A DNA stretch of 64,000 nucleotides from Ehretia macrophylla (Eukaryota; Streptophyta; Magnoliopsida; Boraginales; Ehretiaceae). The notes beneath the pieces were generated by a model, which worked only from the letters and a program-made list of their open reading frames with translations, was not told where the DNA came from and made no database searches. How positions within the stretch are numbered: position 1 is the stretch's first letter; every line of letters starts with the position of its first letter. The stretch spans positions 30,633,732-30,697,731 of the forward strand of contig CM075775.1 in NCBI GenBank assembly GCA_037974665.1, written 5' to 3'. Positions 43,862 through 55,222 of this stretch are shown here, one piece after another. The translations under genes and the position numbers were made by a program.

Positions 43862-46800
43862 TGTAACACCCCGATCTCTCACGAGATCAGATGCTCTAAT
43901 AGCCATGCTAATCACAACCCAATTCCAACTCGGTCACAAAATTTAGAAAAAATGGACGGAGTTTCATCTATTTATAGGACTACTCAAAAACCCGCAAGTA
44001 GCAAGTATAACCACAATATAACACCCCAACTCCAACCGTCCTACTTTTCCCAGTCTCAAGGCCATCCGAGCCTTAAACAAAAACATAACCACATAAGCAT
44101 GTAATCAAAAGACAATAAAATCAAAAGACAGTAAAGTCTATCTTTAGCTATTACATGCCACTACTCTATCAAATCACATAAGTCTTTAATTTAGTTTACA
44201 ATTCAACAAGCCATACCAAAAATACCTACAAGACCTCAAGGATCTCAAAACAGAACATAAATACATCAAGTCTCATCTTCACAAACAACTCCCAATCACA
44301 GCAAGATAAGCAACCAGCAACACGACACACAAGGTAGTTGTTCTAATTATACCTAAAACATGTTAAAACGAGGAATGAGTAACCAAAGTTACCCAGTGAG
44401 GGAAGTGATGCAGCATACCGAACGTTCAACATGTTACGCAACAAAGATAGCCATATATATAACACAAAGTAACAAGAATAGATAGACACGTATTTAACCA
44501 CATATAAAAAGGATATGGTTCCACTTTGTCTTCAATCACGATACACGAGCCAAGATCTTCAAACAAATGCCGGCAAACCCCTTATTCTTCCAAAAATGAG
44601 GTACTCCGGATGTATCCCGATCCTATGACCCATATCTCCCGAGTTAGGTCCGTATGCCCCAACGAGATGAACCACGCCTCTGGGATAGTGGAGTATACTT
44701 AGCGAGAGAAAAGGAATAGGCACCATCGTAGTCGAGGGAGCATGGCAAGCCTGATGCTGCCTGTGTTTCTCGATGCTACCATGTCCGAAAAGGTTGCGCA
44801 ACCCCGAGTCAAGATCACGAGAGCCAAGTAACATATACCGGATAATTTACAAGCAATAGAGGCAAGATAACAATATAAGCTAAATAACTAACATTTATAG
44901 CATGGGCATTATCTAACAAAATTTATATACAATAGAGCAATACAAATAAGATGCAACTCCCTCATCTTATTACAACCAAACCTGTGAGAATTAGCCAAGG
45001 ACACAAGGACTAGCGCCAATTTATTCTCAACATCTTGGACTGGCTCAAGGAATGAAATCCTATCATATAGTAAACACATACTTATCACAAGAAATCTTAT
45101 AGATGTCACCCACAGTCAATGCACTAAAGTTCACATCAAATAATCAGTTTAGCAACACAACATGATACAGTCACACATTAAACAAGTAATCATGCCAGCT
45201 GATTTAAAAACTTCTCCAAGAAGGATAAACATACTATGTAACCCATTTGAACTCTTAGCTAAGCAATTAAAGGCTCTTTACCAGTCACAATCATAACCTT
45301 ACACATATAATACGATTAACAAGCAATATAACCAATATAAACTAAATATAATCGTTTTCATTCAATCTTTAACAAGTAACATGTACTTCAACTTACGAAC
45401 TTCTCTAAATAGATGAACATGCTATACAAGAACAATTAAACACTTATCCAATCAATTAATGAGTCAATTAACAACAGTTATCAACATGATTCATAACTAA
45501 TTTCTTTAGTCCTCTTTCAAGTTCATACTAAACTAAAGTCATGCAAACCAAATAACTTCATTCACAAAACTTCACTACTATGATACATACACTACACAAA
45601 GGAGTATAAACATTTAATTACTCAATTATAAAGTAATTATCATGAAATTAACTATGCGAATACAAATGAGTCAATATTATACCTTTCCCAATACTTTACC
45701 ACAAGCATTACAATCATACAAGTACTACAACAATTAATTCATTCATTTTTCCTTTGTTCAACTAGGCTATTTAGCTTCCTACCGGAATTCAAAGATCAAG
45801 TTAAGCTAGCTAACCATCCTACCAATCTAAGGATACCTAAATACCTCATTTAGAACCTCCAAATCATAACTTAGAGCACAAGTACACGAAAACACCGAAA
45901 ATGTCTCTTTATAGGTTTACACTACAAGTACCAATTGCGGAATCCAAACAAGCGAAACAAAGGTACTTCTAAGGCTTCAATACTTAATAAAGACTAGTCA
46001 TAAACTCGAAACGTGACTGGATTCGAGTTAACCCCGAAACCCCTTATTAAAGTAGGCTATTTTGATCAAATTACCCAATTTTTGTGCATAGCAAGCACAA
46101 CTAACATTTTTCTCACGCTCATAGACCTAATTGGCAACTACTAAAAGCCTCGAATCGAATTAAATTGAAACTTTTTTCAGAAACCCTAATTTGACACTAT
46201 TCATCATCTTCCTCGTGTAGATTCTTGCTAAAAACTTAGCTCCAAACTATACCAATGCATACACAAGGTCTTTAGCATGTAATAATACTATATAGACCAA
46301 GAAACAAGCAGCTTATGGCATGGAACAAGTAAAATCCAAAAATTCAAAATCATGCCATAAACTTTAAATAGCTAAAAGATGAAACTCCCTTACCAAATTA
46401 GAGATGTAGGAGCAAAGGAGAAACTTTTTGATAGTTTGAAATCTTTTGGAAGAGCTTGGAAGATCAAATTGAGCAAAATTTGCAAGAAAAATAATATTCC
46501 CGTAATAGGTTTTTTGGCTATTTTTAGGCGTTTTTGGCTTATTTTGAGTATTTGTGAGCATTTTTAACTATTATATATATATGATAAATGATATATGTGT
46601 AGATGAGTTTAGTTGTGGGTTAAATTAATGTATATGGATCAAGTTTTATGCCAAATGGGTCTAGTATTCTAAGTGAAAAAATGCTGAAAAATTACTGAAA
46701 AATTTCACTATTCATTACTTTCACTTACAAATTTTTTTCCGTTGATCCTGATATGCTATACATGCAAACTCAATGGATATATACATCTAAAATAGTAAGT

Positions 46801-47123
46801 ATTAAGGAAAAAATATGAAATTCAGAAAAAGAAACAGAAAAATTTTCATGTTCGGGCTCGGGTTATTTAAACAATTAATGAAAATAATGGAATCTAGCAC
46901 TTAAATACAAAAGAATAAATTCTAATAATTATAATATTAAAATAGTTACCTTATTTAATTTTACGAAACTCTATTCACATGTATTTCAAAAATATAATAA
47001 ATAGTACTATAAATGAATGAATTAAATTAAGTTATTCACTTAATTATAAATAAACTTTTAAAGTAACACATAAATATATGCAAATATGTATTGTATGCTA
47101 TATGCTAGGTCTGGGTCATCACA
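43862..47123 (-). mobile_element. Tekay-like solo LTR B (3262 bp)
   Basis: On the plus strand it starts TGTAACACCCCGATC and ends CTGGGTCATCACA. It is flanked by GATAG at 43857-43861 and 47124-47128, a perfect 5-bp TSD. The minus-strand TATA box (CCTATAAATAG, about 43970) lies about 110 bp inside the left end, as in solo LTR A. The first few hundred bases align with LTR A (AACCCAATTCCAA, GGACGGAGT, TTTATAGGAC), but divergence is large, so these are different subfamilies. No internal domain is present. Confidence 0.85.
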
Positions 47124-47128
47124 GATAG

Positions 47129-47285
47129 GTTCAAACGTTGAAAGAGTGCATTTAGAGAGAGAAAGAAAAAGATAGAGAGAGAGAAAGATTAGAGGTTTTT
47201 GCTTTTGTATAGTGTTGAAAGATCTTGGTACGTTCTTGACCAAAAAAAAAAGAAGATCAAATATGTTTTTGAGTTTTTATTTTTT
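47129..47285. other. Spacer with GA-rich tract
   Basis: Contains GAGAGAGAAAGAAAAAG-type simple sequence at 47154-47190 and the left TSD of the MULE at 47276-47285. Confidence 0.5.
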
Positions 47286-48614
47286 GGTAAATGGCACGGG
47301 ACCCCCCTGTGCTTTTACCTATATGCAAGTTTCTCTCTTATACTTTACAAAATGCAAATTACCCCTTTGTGGTTTGATAAAATAGTGCATAACGGCGTTT
47401 GTGCTACACACGCGTGATTTGCTACTTTGCGACTTTGCGAGTGATTTAGTTCAAAAAATTATTTTGTCGGACCAAAATACCCTTATTTGGGTATTTTAGT
47501 CTTTTTGTTCCTTTTATTCCACCTCCTTTAAAAAAAGATAATAAAAAATAAGTTAAAAAAAAAAAATGAAACCATCTTCCCAAACCCACCCACCCCCAAC
47601 CCCCACCACCACCGTACCCTACCCTCCAATCCCACCCCACCCACCCCCTAGTCACCAAAACTACTGCCTCATCACAACATCCCATCACCACCCCCAACCC
47701 CTATACCCTACCCCTTAGTACTACCTCACCCGCTACCCCGCTAGTCCCAACACCTGTTGGGACAGTTTGTTAATCAATATCTTTTTTTTTTTGGTCAAAT
47801 TCTAGTCTTGTTGCAAGTTATGTCTTTGTCTAATTTCTGTAAAATTAAAAGAATAGATCAGCCCCCCACCCTACCCTAACCCCGTCAGCCCCTCCATGTC
47901 CAATTAAACCCCGTCAGCTCCAATTTTATAGATATAGATATATATATATATATATATATATCTATGTGTGTGTGTACTCTTATTGTCGCGTGGTGAAGGT
48001 GTGTTGTGGGGATGTTCGTGGGTGTTAGGGTGTGGCTGGTAGGGTAATGGTGGTGTTTGTAGGGGTAGGGTGTTTGCCGGGCGGGGAGGTAGGGGTGGTG
48101 ATGCAGGTTGGGATGAGGGGGGTTGGTGGGGGATGGTGGTGATGGCGAGTAGTAATATTGGTGGGGGTGGTGGGGTTGGTTTAGGGTGGTGATGGCAGGT
48201 AGTGATATTGGTGGGGGTGGTGGGGTTGGTTTAGGGTGGTGATATTGGTAGTAGGGCTGGTGGGTGGTGGTATGGCTGGTGGTAATGTTGGTGGGGTTGG
48301 TAATGGTGGTAGAGGAGAAGGTTAATTTTTTTTTTTCTTTTATAGAAATAAGATTTTATTTTATTTTTGCTCAAATATCTTTTCTATTTTTTTTACATGG
48401 CATAATTTTATCTAATTTTTATTTCTTTTTATTCACCTCTATAAAGGGTATAATTGTCAAATATCCGCTACCGTTAAAAAAATTAACGTTTGATAGACGG
48501 ATAGGGATGTGTGCACAATTTTAAGAAGCACAGGAGGGTAATTTGCATTTTATAAAGTATAAGAAGAAACGTGCACATTGGTGAAAATACAAGGGGGTCC
48601 CATGCCATTTACCC
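47286..48614. mobile_element. Non-autonomous Mutator-like element with foldback character
   Basis: The left end GGTAAATGGCACGGGACCCC and the reverse complement of the right end, GGGTAAATGGCATGGGACCC, form terminal inverted repeats of about 105 bp with roughly 80 percent identity by eye (further matches at TATACTTTACAAAATGCAAA). The flanks carry a 10-bp direct repeat TTTATTTTTT (47276-47285 and 48615-48624). Long TIRs and a 9-11-bp TSD indicate a MULE. The left interior is C-rich (47575-47760), the centre is (TA)n (about 47935-47960) and the right interior is G-rich (47990-48310), so the whole unit could fold back. There is no transposase ORF. Confidence 0.8.
48132..48231. repeat. G-rich 50-bp tandem repeat, two copies
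   Basis: The unit with GGTGGTGATGGC, AGTAATATTGG and TGGGGGTGGTGGGGTTGGT is repeated with a 50-bp period and two or three changes. Runs of G could form quadruplex structures. Confidence 0.85.
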
Positions 48615-48624
48615 TTTATTTTTT

Positions 48625-49729
48625 GCTAAGTCCAGTTTTAAAAGTTGTTGATCCTATGTATATTATGGGATTTAATATAAAAGGCAAATGCTATAAGCAA
48701 CGACTATTGCAATTAGTTTTAATTCAATACACCGTTGCAAGAAGTAAATATGATAATTAATTCTTAATAAATTAAAAAAAGTATTCAATATACATACTGC
48801 AACAATTAGATAAATCCATTGCAAAAAGTATAAACTTTAAGCAACAACTAAAAAAAGTGTTGCAAGAAGCTAACTATCATATCGGTTTTTTAATAAGTTC
48901 AATTAAAAGGGAAGAAGGCTAAAATGTGGTAGTGAGACTGAGAACATGAGATTGACTTGCATTGTACATTCATACCTCGTAATTCTATTTGTGCATTAAA
49001 TTAAAAAGCAAGAGAGTTCTGCATCACTTTGGCTTGTTGTGTCTTGCAACTTGGGATGCTCTTATTGTTGGACAAAGATCATTATATCTTGAGAGACTTG
49101 CATCATTAACCATAAGCAATGTAGCAGGACAATCAAGAATTAAGGAGATTGAATGAATATTAAACTATCGATTTTATTGCATTCATTTTGCATTTTTCGT
49201 CCCTTGTTAAGTGTCTGTCGAAATCTATAAGTTTCCCTTACTGTTCGATCATTGCAGTTTATCATATTTTTTTGTTCCTAATTTCTGCAATCACAGTCTA
49301 ACAATTTCTAGTAGAGATAATTCTAACGGCATCAAATCGTGGTACATTTTAGATTTGGAGTTTTTGACATATGTAAATTTGAAGTACTCTATGTTTTAGT
49401 ACTAGAATTTCAAAAATATAGGTAGTATAAGATAAGCTAAAATTACTTGTGTAAATCACAAAAGACAGATATTGAGATAAGGACACTAAGCTAATGCCTA
49501 GGTCATCTCTTATTCGTTATGAATTTTAAAGATACGATATAATTATCTAAGATGAGTACTTGTGATCTTAGAGTCCTAATAGGAGACTAACTTGAACTTA
49601 ACAAAATTCAAATTTAAATTTAAATAAGTTTAAGTTGCCTAATTGGAGAAGAATCCTCACTCAAGGAGCAGAATATATTAAAGATCTAAAGCTTTATCAA
49701 ACTCTGTTTAGAGTTTTGAAGAAACCATA
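48625..49729. other. Intergenic, upstream of kinase pseudogene
   Basis: AT-rich. GTTGCAAGAAG-type words recur around 48733 and 48860, and GCAACGACTATTGCAA at about 48696 is a near-palindrome, perhaps from a decayed MITE. No gene is supported. Confidence 0.35.
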
Positions 49730-50821
49730 ATGGATCATACTCTCCAAAACACATTTGAGGCTGATTTGGAGGCTCCGTTGGCTTGTTTCGAGGAAGAGTT
49801 GTTGCTCCGTGGCCGCAACCACTACAAGCTTCTTTCAAGACTTGGACATTCGAAAGAAGGTAGTGTTTACAAGGCCAAGTATCTTCCAAACAACACCTTG
49901 GTGGCTATCAAAATCTATGATCCTTACAAAGTAGACAATCGCGAAGAGTATGGGCGTCAATTATTTGTAGCGCATATTATTCAAGGCAGAAACATTGTAC
50001 GTGTTTTTTGTCGATTCAAGTACAAGGATCACGTATGGGTGGTGATGGATTACATGGCTGTGGGATCAGTCAAGTCTATTATGGTAAACTATTTCCCAAA
50101 TGGTTTATCTGAGCCCTCTATTGCTTGTATTCTCAAACAAACACTTGTTAGTTGTATCGACGATGATCTACTTTGTATTAATCGAAATCTAAATTTTGGT
50201 CACCTTTACGTTGATGCCAATGGTGATGTGAAGGTCGGATTCGATGTGGTACAATACGAGGAATTGTTGTTGCCACACTGGGCATATGCCCCCGAAGCAA
50301 AACGAGATGCAACGTGGATGGTTGGAGTGATTGCATTACAATTGGCATATGGTGGTCGTCTTCCTGCCACCAATGAGTGAGATTGGGATTTGCTTATAGA
50401 AAACATCACTGCTCAATACGGGCCTAAGAGGAGGAAGAGAATAATTAGGATGAAGATCATTCCAAAATCTGTAAAGAAATTTGTTAAATGTTCTCCAATC
50501 CCGAAACATCATCGGAAGAAGCTGTCTACATCTTTCTGGGAGATGGTAGCTCTATGTTTCCAAAGGGGGCCGAGGGAGAGGCCAAATCTATACCGTTTAG
50601 CTTCTCATGAATTCTTCACCAACAATTGCTCAAAATTTGATGATGAGTCAAGAGAACCATTCGCTCAAGAGGTGTTAATTAGAATGCGATCAATGTCTTC
50701 TCAAGAATTACAGCACCAAGAAGAAGAAGGAGTTGATGATAAGTGGAGCTTCCACGACGAATTGTCACGCTCATCTTCATTTTCATCTCTCTCTTCGTCG
50801 TCTAGCTCATCATCATTTTAA
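49730..50821 (+). pseudogene. STE20/BLUS1-like protein kinase homologue, nonsense-interrupted
   Basis: One frame of 363 codons starts at ATG 49730, is interrupted only by TGA 50378-50380 and ends at TAA 50819-50821. Kinase features are HYKLLSRLGHSKEGSVYKA (glycine loop with Ser for one Gly), VAIKIYDPYK (ATP-binding Lys), VWVVMDYMAVGSVKSIMV, YAPEA (APE region), GVIALQLAYGG and a final MVALCFQRGPRERPNLYRL subdomain. The catalytic loop reads NRNLNFGHLYVD instead of HRD, and the DFG site reads GFD, so even the uninterrupted protein would be a pseudokinase. The tail is Ser-rich. The stop lies where the minus-strand paralogue has Arg, consistent with CGA to TGA. Readthrough or misassembly cannot be excluded. 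Confidence 0.75.
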
Positions 50822-51239
50822 TCTTGCATATCTGTTAGTTAGTCTCTGTCTAGAAATTGGTCCCATTTGATTGCATAAAAGCCCAAAGATTTCATTTTTT
50901 CTCTGGATTTTAATGTTTCTTGATGATTACTATTCTTATTACAATAGACTTGCAAGTTTTCTTATTAATCTGCAATGTTATAATGGTCTATGAAGTAATT
51001 TCTGTACGTTGCTCTTTTTTCCCTTTCATAAAATATTTCAATATCGATTTGAAATTTGGAACACCGAAATCTTATACTCAAATCTAAATATTGTTTACTT
51101 GGTCAGGCTTAAGGTTGCAAGTAAGAGATCTGTCTATAAAACAGTAAATGGAAATTCAATCTTGGCTTGCTGTAAATGCAATAATACATAGGGCATGCCC
51201 TTTTCTCTTATAATTGTCAGAGAGGGAAGTTGATTGATA
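50822..51239. other. 3' flank of kinase pseudogene
   Basis: No coding signal. It probably contains the original 3' untranslated sequence. Confidence 0.35.
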
Positions 51240-52250
51240 AAATGAGCTCAATTTACCAAAAGAAGAAATAAAATCTCCATCGGAACAAAGAATAACGATG
51301 AGGCTGAAGTGGTTAGGAGTCACAACGATTGGCGATTCTAGAAGAGATTTAAAGAACTTTTACATATTGAATTGTTGGAGTGTATGGAAGTACCAGGTAA
51401 CAATGCTCTCCCGCCACGGAGGAGAACAAATTTAAGAGAAAATGTGCTCAAGACAAGATCTGCAGAATTTGTGGGCTTGAGGATGAAACTTCAGAGCATG
51501 TTCTTTTGCTTTGTGAATAGAGCAAAGTGGCTTGGTTTTCATCTCCTCTGCAGCTTAAACCAATAAATGAGAATGTTCGAAGATTGGATTTACGGCTGAT
51601 GGAATTTCTGAATGCTTGCGAACAGAGAGGCTACCGGAAATATGAAGCTGAAATCTTTATTTTCCACGTTCTTTGGCAAATCTAGAATGGAAGCAAAACT
51701 TCATACTTGAGCAAACAAAATTGATCCATCTCAGGCTGCAGCAGTTGCAACATGAATGGCCTTGGAGTACTTTTAATGCTACATGTAGTTCAGATTTATC
51801 CAGCTCTCAGCAGTCTAATCTACAGCAGCCGACTCTCTCGATCAATATGAGCATAGTTGTGTTGCAGACGAGTTGGCTAGACTAGCAGTTGTTAGCCGAG
51901 ATGATAGCGGCTGTGTCAGATTCAATTTGCAAAAAAGTTTAATGCTTTGGATGCCTGCCATGGGGAAGCTATGGCCTTGAAGGAAGCAGAATGTTCGTGG
52001 CAATCTCCAAGAAGTCAGAAGCAAGCAACTGGAAGCTAGATGATCTTATAGCACAAAGCTGATTAGAATTGGCAACTTGCCTTTTGATTGGGTTTATAAC
52101 CCCCCTCCCCAGCTTGCAAATCTCTTGTACTTGAGACTATCCTGCAAGGGGCATAATTGGCTGATAGCCTTTCTTTTATTAACACAACGGCGATACTTTT
52201 TAGACTTGAATAAAAAAATAAAAAATAAAAAAAAATTAAAAAAAAAACAG
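51240..52250 (+). mobile_element. LINE (L1-type) 3' end, 5'-truncated
   Basis: Coding remnants in order are a zf-RVT zinc finger KCAQDKICRICGLEDETSEH followed by VLLLCE (51442-51518), the linker VLWQIWNGRN-like piece, and an RNase H-like tail ending LPFDWVYNPPPQLANLLY (about 52078-52131). The zinc finger after the RT and the PPPQLANLLY end are typical of plant L1 LINEs. An A-rich tail follows at about 52209-52255. The RT is absent, as expected for 5' truncation during insertion. Several frame breaks are present and no TSD was identified. Confidence 0.7.
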
Positions 52251-52255
52251 AACAG

Positions 52256-52962
52256 AAACAATCCTAAAGGTATCGATCGGAGTAGAAAAATGTGGTTTCA
52301 GTTATAGAAAAATAAGAGAATCTTAGTTATTGAAAAATGTGGTTTCAGTTGTCACTTTTTAATGAATTCTGCTATTTCACGTTTATGTCCTTATAATTAT
52401 GAACATATAGGCTACTTGATGAATATTAAGCTAGCCCATATGCACAAATCAGAGAATCATGCCATCGAACGAGTAGGCCACATTTAGAAAGCTCAATAAC
52501 AATGTATTCCTTTGTATACCCCTGGACTTAATCTTTCAATGTGTTAATTATAACAGGTCTAATTAAATCTGATTAGTTTTCTGGTGTTCTTATTTCCTTA
52601 GGTAACTAATTAATTAAGTACTCAATCGTCAAGTAGCAAGTAAATGCAGCATCATATAGTTCAAAAAAGACAAATATATCAAATCTTACCAAAAACAAGA
52701 AATGAGCATTAGTAGCTTATCATTATAACAAAATATTGATGAATTTACATGTTTCTCTTTGTAGTATCTGAAAACATTAAACATCAAAATCAGTGATGGA
52801 CCACATAGCACCTTTACTTCAACAAAAATCTAACCAACCTAAGAATGAAGCATAAATTTTTCAAATTAACAACATGATTGTACCAGTCCATCAGATCCTG
52901 TATAACAACAAGAAGCTAGAAATTCATTCTTGTAGCACCATTCAAGCACTAGACATCGGTTT
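52256..52962. other. Intergenic between LINE tail and minus-strand kinase
   Basis: AT-rich, with a short duplication of AAAATGTGGTTTCAGTT (about 52287 and 52336). No gene is supported. Confidence 0.35.
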
Positions 52963-54160
52963 CTAATTGGCGTTAAGCGCATTCTCCCGAAAGTATCTCA
53001 CACCCTTTGGGAGGTGTTTCCTTATGAAGTCACACCGCCAAAACTCATCAATTGTAGGCCTCTTCTCTGGTGCTAGATCAAGACACATCAACACCATCTT
53101 CTCAAACTCTTCTGGGAAGGGTGGCTTCTTTTTATCTTTGAAATTTTCACAGCCTTCAACTTCATCCCCAATTTATGCAGCACCTTTTTGCCTTTGCTTA
53201 GACTTAAGCCCACGAACTTCCCACGCGTTGGCAGTTTATTTTTCTTGGTTATCTTGGCGATGATAGCATCAAAGCCTTCACGATCACTCGCATGGAGGCC
53301 TCCATATGCCAATTCCAAAGCAGTAACTCCAACAAGCCATATATCAGCTGCTTTCGTATAACCCCCGCTGCGGTTTGAATTGTAAATTTCTGGCGCAGCA
53401 GTCCAATTGGTGTAATCATTCAAAGCCACAGAAGCTGATGTTGAAGCCTCATCAACAAGATCATAAATTTGATTTTTATCGTCAGATGGATCATGCTTAT
53501 ACGATGTTACTTGAGTAGCAAGCTTAATTGCAGTAGGGTTCCTATTAACAAAGATGTCAGCAGCAGAAAAGGTTTTATGGAGAGCCAGATCCCCTCTATT
53601 CTAGTGGATAACCAAAAGACCACGAATAGCCTCCCTTAAGGCAATTGCCATGCAATCTTCTGGCATGCCATTCTTGAACTTTTTAGATCAACTCCAACAG
53701 CTCTCCTATTTTTTTCTTACATTTAAGAGATTTGAAGCATTTCTCATATTTTACAGATCTCCTATTTCAGTTTCACTTCAACAGTTCCCCTATTTTTAAC
53801 TAATCCCTTATTTTACAGAATCCCTATTTCAGTTTTACTCCAACAGCTCCCCATTTAGAAAATCCCTATTTATATTTTACTTCCATATCTATTTTTATTT
53901 TAATTAACACATTATTTAAATTTACTTTCATTCAATATTTATGATGATATTCTATTATTAATTACTAATATTATTTTTATTATTATTATTTTGTATTAAT
54001 ATTAACTTTTATAAATATTATTTTAATTAATTTTACTTTAATGTTAATTTTATTTTCATTTTTTCGATTAAATTATTTTAATAACTTTATTTTTGTATCT
54101 ATATTTGCTCACTTTTCATGCAACTTTTTCAATAACATTATGTTCCATCACTCATTCATT

Positions 54161-54360
54161 TATGTCTTGTATTGTCATGTCAGTCATTTCTCTTTATGTC
54201 TTGTATTGTCAATGAAGCTTTATTTTCAATCAATCATTCTTTATGTCTTGTATTGTCAATGAAAATTTTATTTTCAATCAATCATTCTTTATGTCTTGTA
54301 TTGTCAATGAAAGCTTTCTTTTCAATCAGTCATTTATTTTATGTGTTGTATTGTCATTTC
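54161..54360. repeat. ~48-bp minisatellite within the Harbinger-like element
   Basis: TATGTCTTGTATTGTCAATG occurs at 54195, 54242 and 54290, with variant units at 54161 and 54340; spacings are 34, 47, 48 and 50 bp. Each unit includes TTTTCAATCAATCATTCTT. Confidence 0.85.
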
Positions 54361-54388
54361 TTTCATGGTGGTTGGTGAGATTTAAAAC

Positions 54389-54397
54389 CTATAAATA
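54389..54397 (+). promoter_or_regulatory. TATA box of the Harbinger-like element
   Basis: CTATAAATA lies about 125 bp upstream of the ATG at 54520. Confidence 0.5.
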
Positions 54398-54519
54398 CTC
54401 ATGCTTCAAACTCATAAAATGCAACAACAATCTTCTGAAATTTACTCTTCTTTCTTGTTCTTCTTTTTATTCTATGTCATTGAGCTTTTTTCCCATAATT
54501 ATATTTTGTACTTAGAAGT

Positions 54520-54693
54520 ATGGCTTCCGAGTATGAATGTATAAAATATTTTGATGATTCTGACTTCGAAGAGGAGGTACCATTTCTTGAATTATTGGCC
54601 TATGAAGATGAACAAGTTTTTCCAGCTGTTGGGGAAAGGTTTTCAAGTTTTTTTTTTAGGCCATATGATCGTTGGTGGTCAGATGGGGGATGA
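54520..54693 (+). CDS. Short ORF inside the Harbinger-like element, 57 codons
   Basis: The ORF begins MASEYECIKYFDDSDFEEEV and ends RPYDRWWSDGG before TGA. It is acidic at the start, as are the N-termini of many plant Harbinger-type proteins, and has a promoter-like TATA box upstream. No nuclease motif is present. It is probably the truncated 5' end of a transposase or accessory gene that lost its body by internal deletion. I do not recognise a defined domain. Confidence 0.35.
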   Translation: MASEYECIKYFDDSDFEEEVPFLELLAYEDEQVFPAVGERFSSFFFRPYDRWWSDGG

Positions 54694-55222
54694 AATGGGG
54701 GAAAGATTTGATCCCCCAGCAATGGGGGATCCAAATATCAAATCTTTTATCCCCTAAAATATAGGGGATAATTTGGGAGAGTTGTTGGAGCTATATATCA
54801 CCAATAGCTTCCCCAAATTTGATAGTTTTGAACATTTGGGGGAGCTGTTAGAGACAATGTAGCTGAGAGAACCCTCATCCATATATTCCATTACAAGACA
54901 AAACAGCCCTATCATTCACGAACCAATTTTTGAACCCTACGATGTTGGGGTGACGACGAATCCCCATTCTTGAAATTCTTTCAATTGCTTCACCCAGCTC
55001 CACGCGTGCCCGCCATTCATTCCTAGTCACCTTCAAAGCCATAAAGGTGGTTCCTGGTTCAACTCTTCCACCATTTTCTTTCTCTTTCGGCAAGTACTCG
55101 GCTTTGAAAACAGTTTCACCAGGGGCTGTGCCGATCTTCTTCTGCAGAACGTACTTATCTTGGGTTTGATTATCCACGATGACTCTCCCTATCATTAGTG
55201 ATTGAGAAGTTTCAGCAGACAT

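Larger units (their letters stand above)
53688..54847 (+). mobile_element. Harbinger-like non-autonomous DNA element inside the kinase
   Basis: The ends are related inverted sequences: TCAACTCCAACAGCTCTCCT at the left and, reversed, CAGCTCCCCCAAATGTTC at the right. CTCCAACAGCTCCCC-type words repeat inside both subterminal regions. TTAGA directly repeats at 53683-53687 and 54848-54852; the TTA within it fits the PIF/Harbinger target preference. Removing the element rejoins the kinase reading SLSYIVSKKFKNGMPE. The interior has a TATA box and a short ORF, so it looks like a deletion derivative of an autonomous element. Superfamily assignment is tentative. Confidence 0.6.
52963..55222 (-). pseudogene. 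STE20/BLUS1-like kinase homologue, disrupted by a Harbinger-like insertion
   Basis: The N-terminal part (55222 to about 54853) has YVLQKKIGTAPGETVFKAEY, FMALKVTRNEW (ATP-binding Lys), HPNIVGFKNWFV and, after a frameshift near 54900, VMEYMDEGSLSYI. The insertion 53688-54847 follows. The rest (53682-52963) reads KKFKNGMPEDCMAIALREAI, a TAG at 53601-53603, DLALHKTFSAADIFVNRN, WTAAPEIYNSNRSGGYTKAA, DIWLVGVTALELAYGG and, after a second frameshift near 53140, CLDLAPEKRPTIDEFW and a stop at 52963-52965. The HRD-type catalytic loop is not recognisable. It is a paralogue of the gene at 49730, in opposite orientation. Confidence 0.75.

Noticed and set aside
47446-48524. Gly/Trp/Val-rich ORFs
   Set aside because: They result from translating G-rich and C-rich simple sequence inside the MULE.
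54161-54360. CRISPR-like ~48-bp repeats
   Set aside because: Repeats are contiguous with no spacers; it is a minisatellite in a transposon.
54041-54515. Phe/Ser/Ile-rich ORFs repeating SLCLVLSM
   Set aside because: They arise from translating the 48-bp minisatellite.
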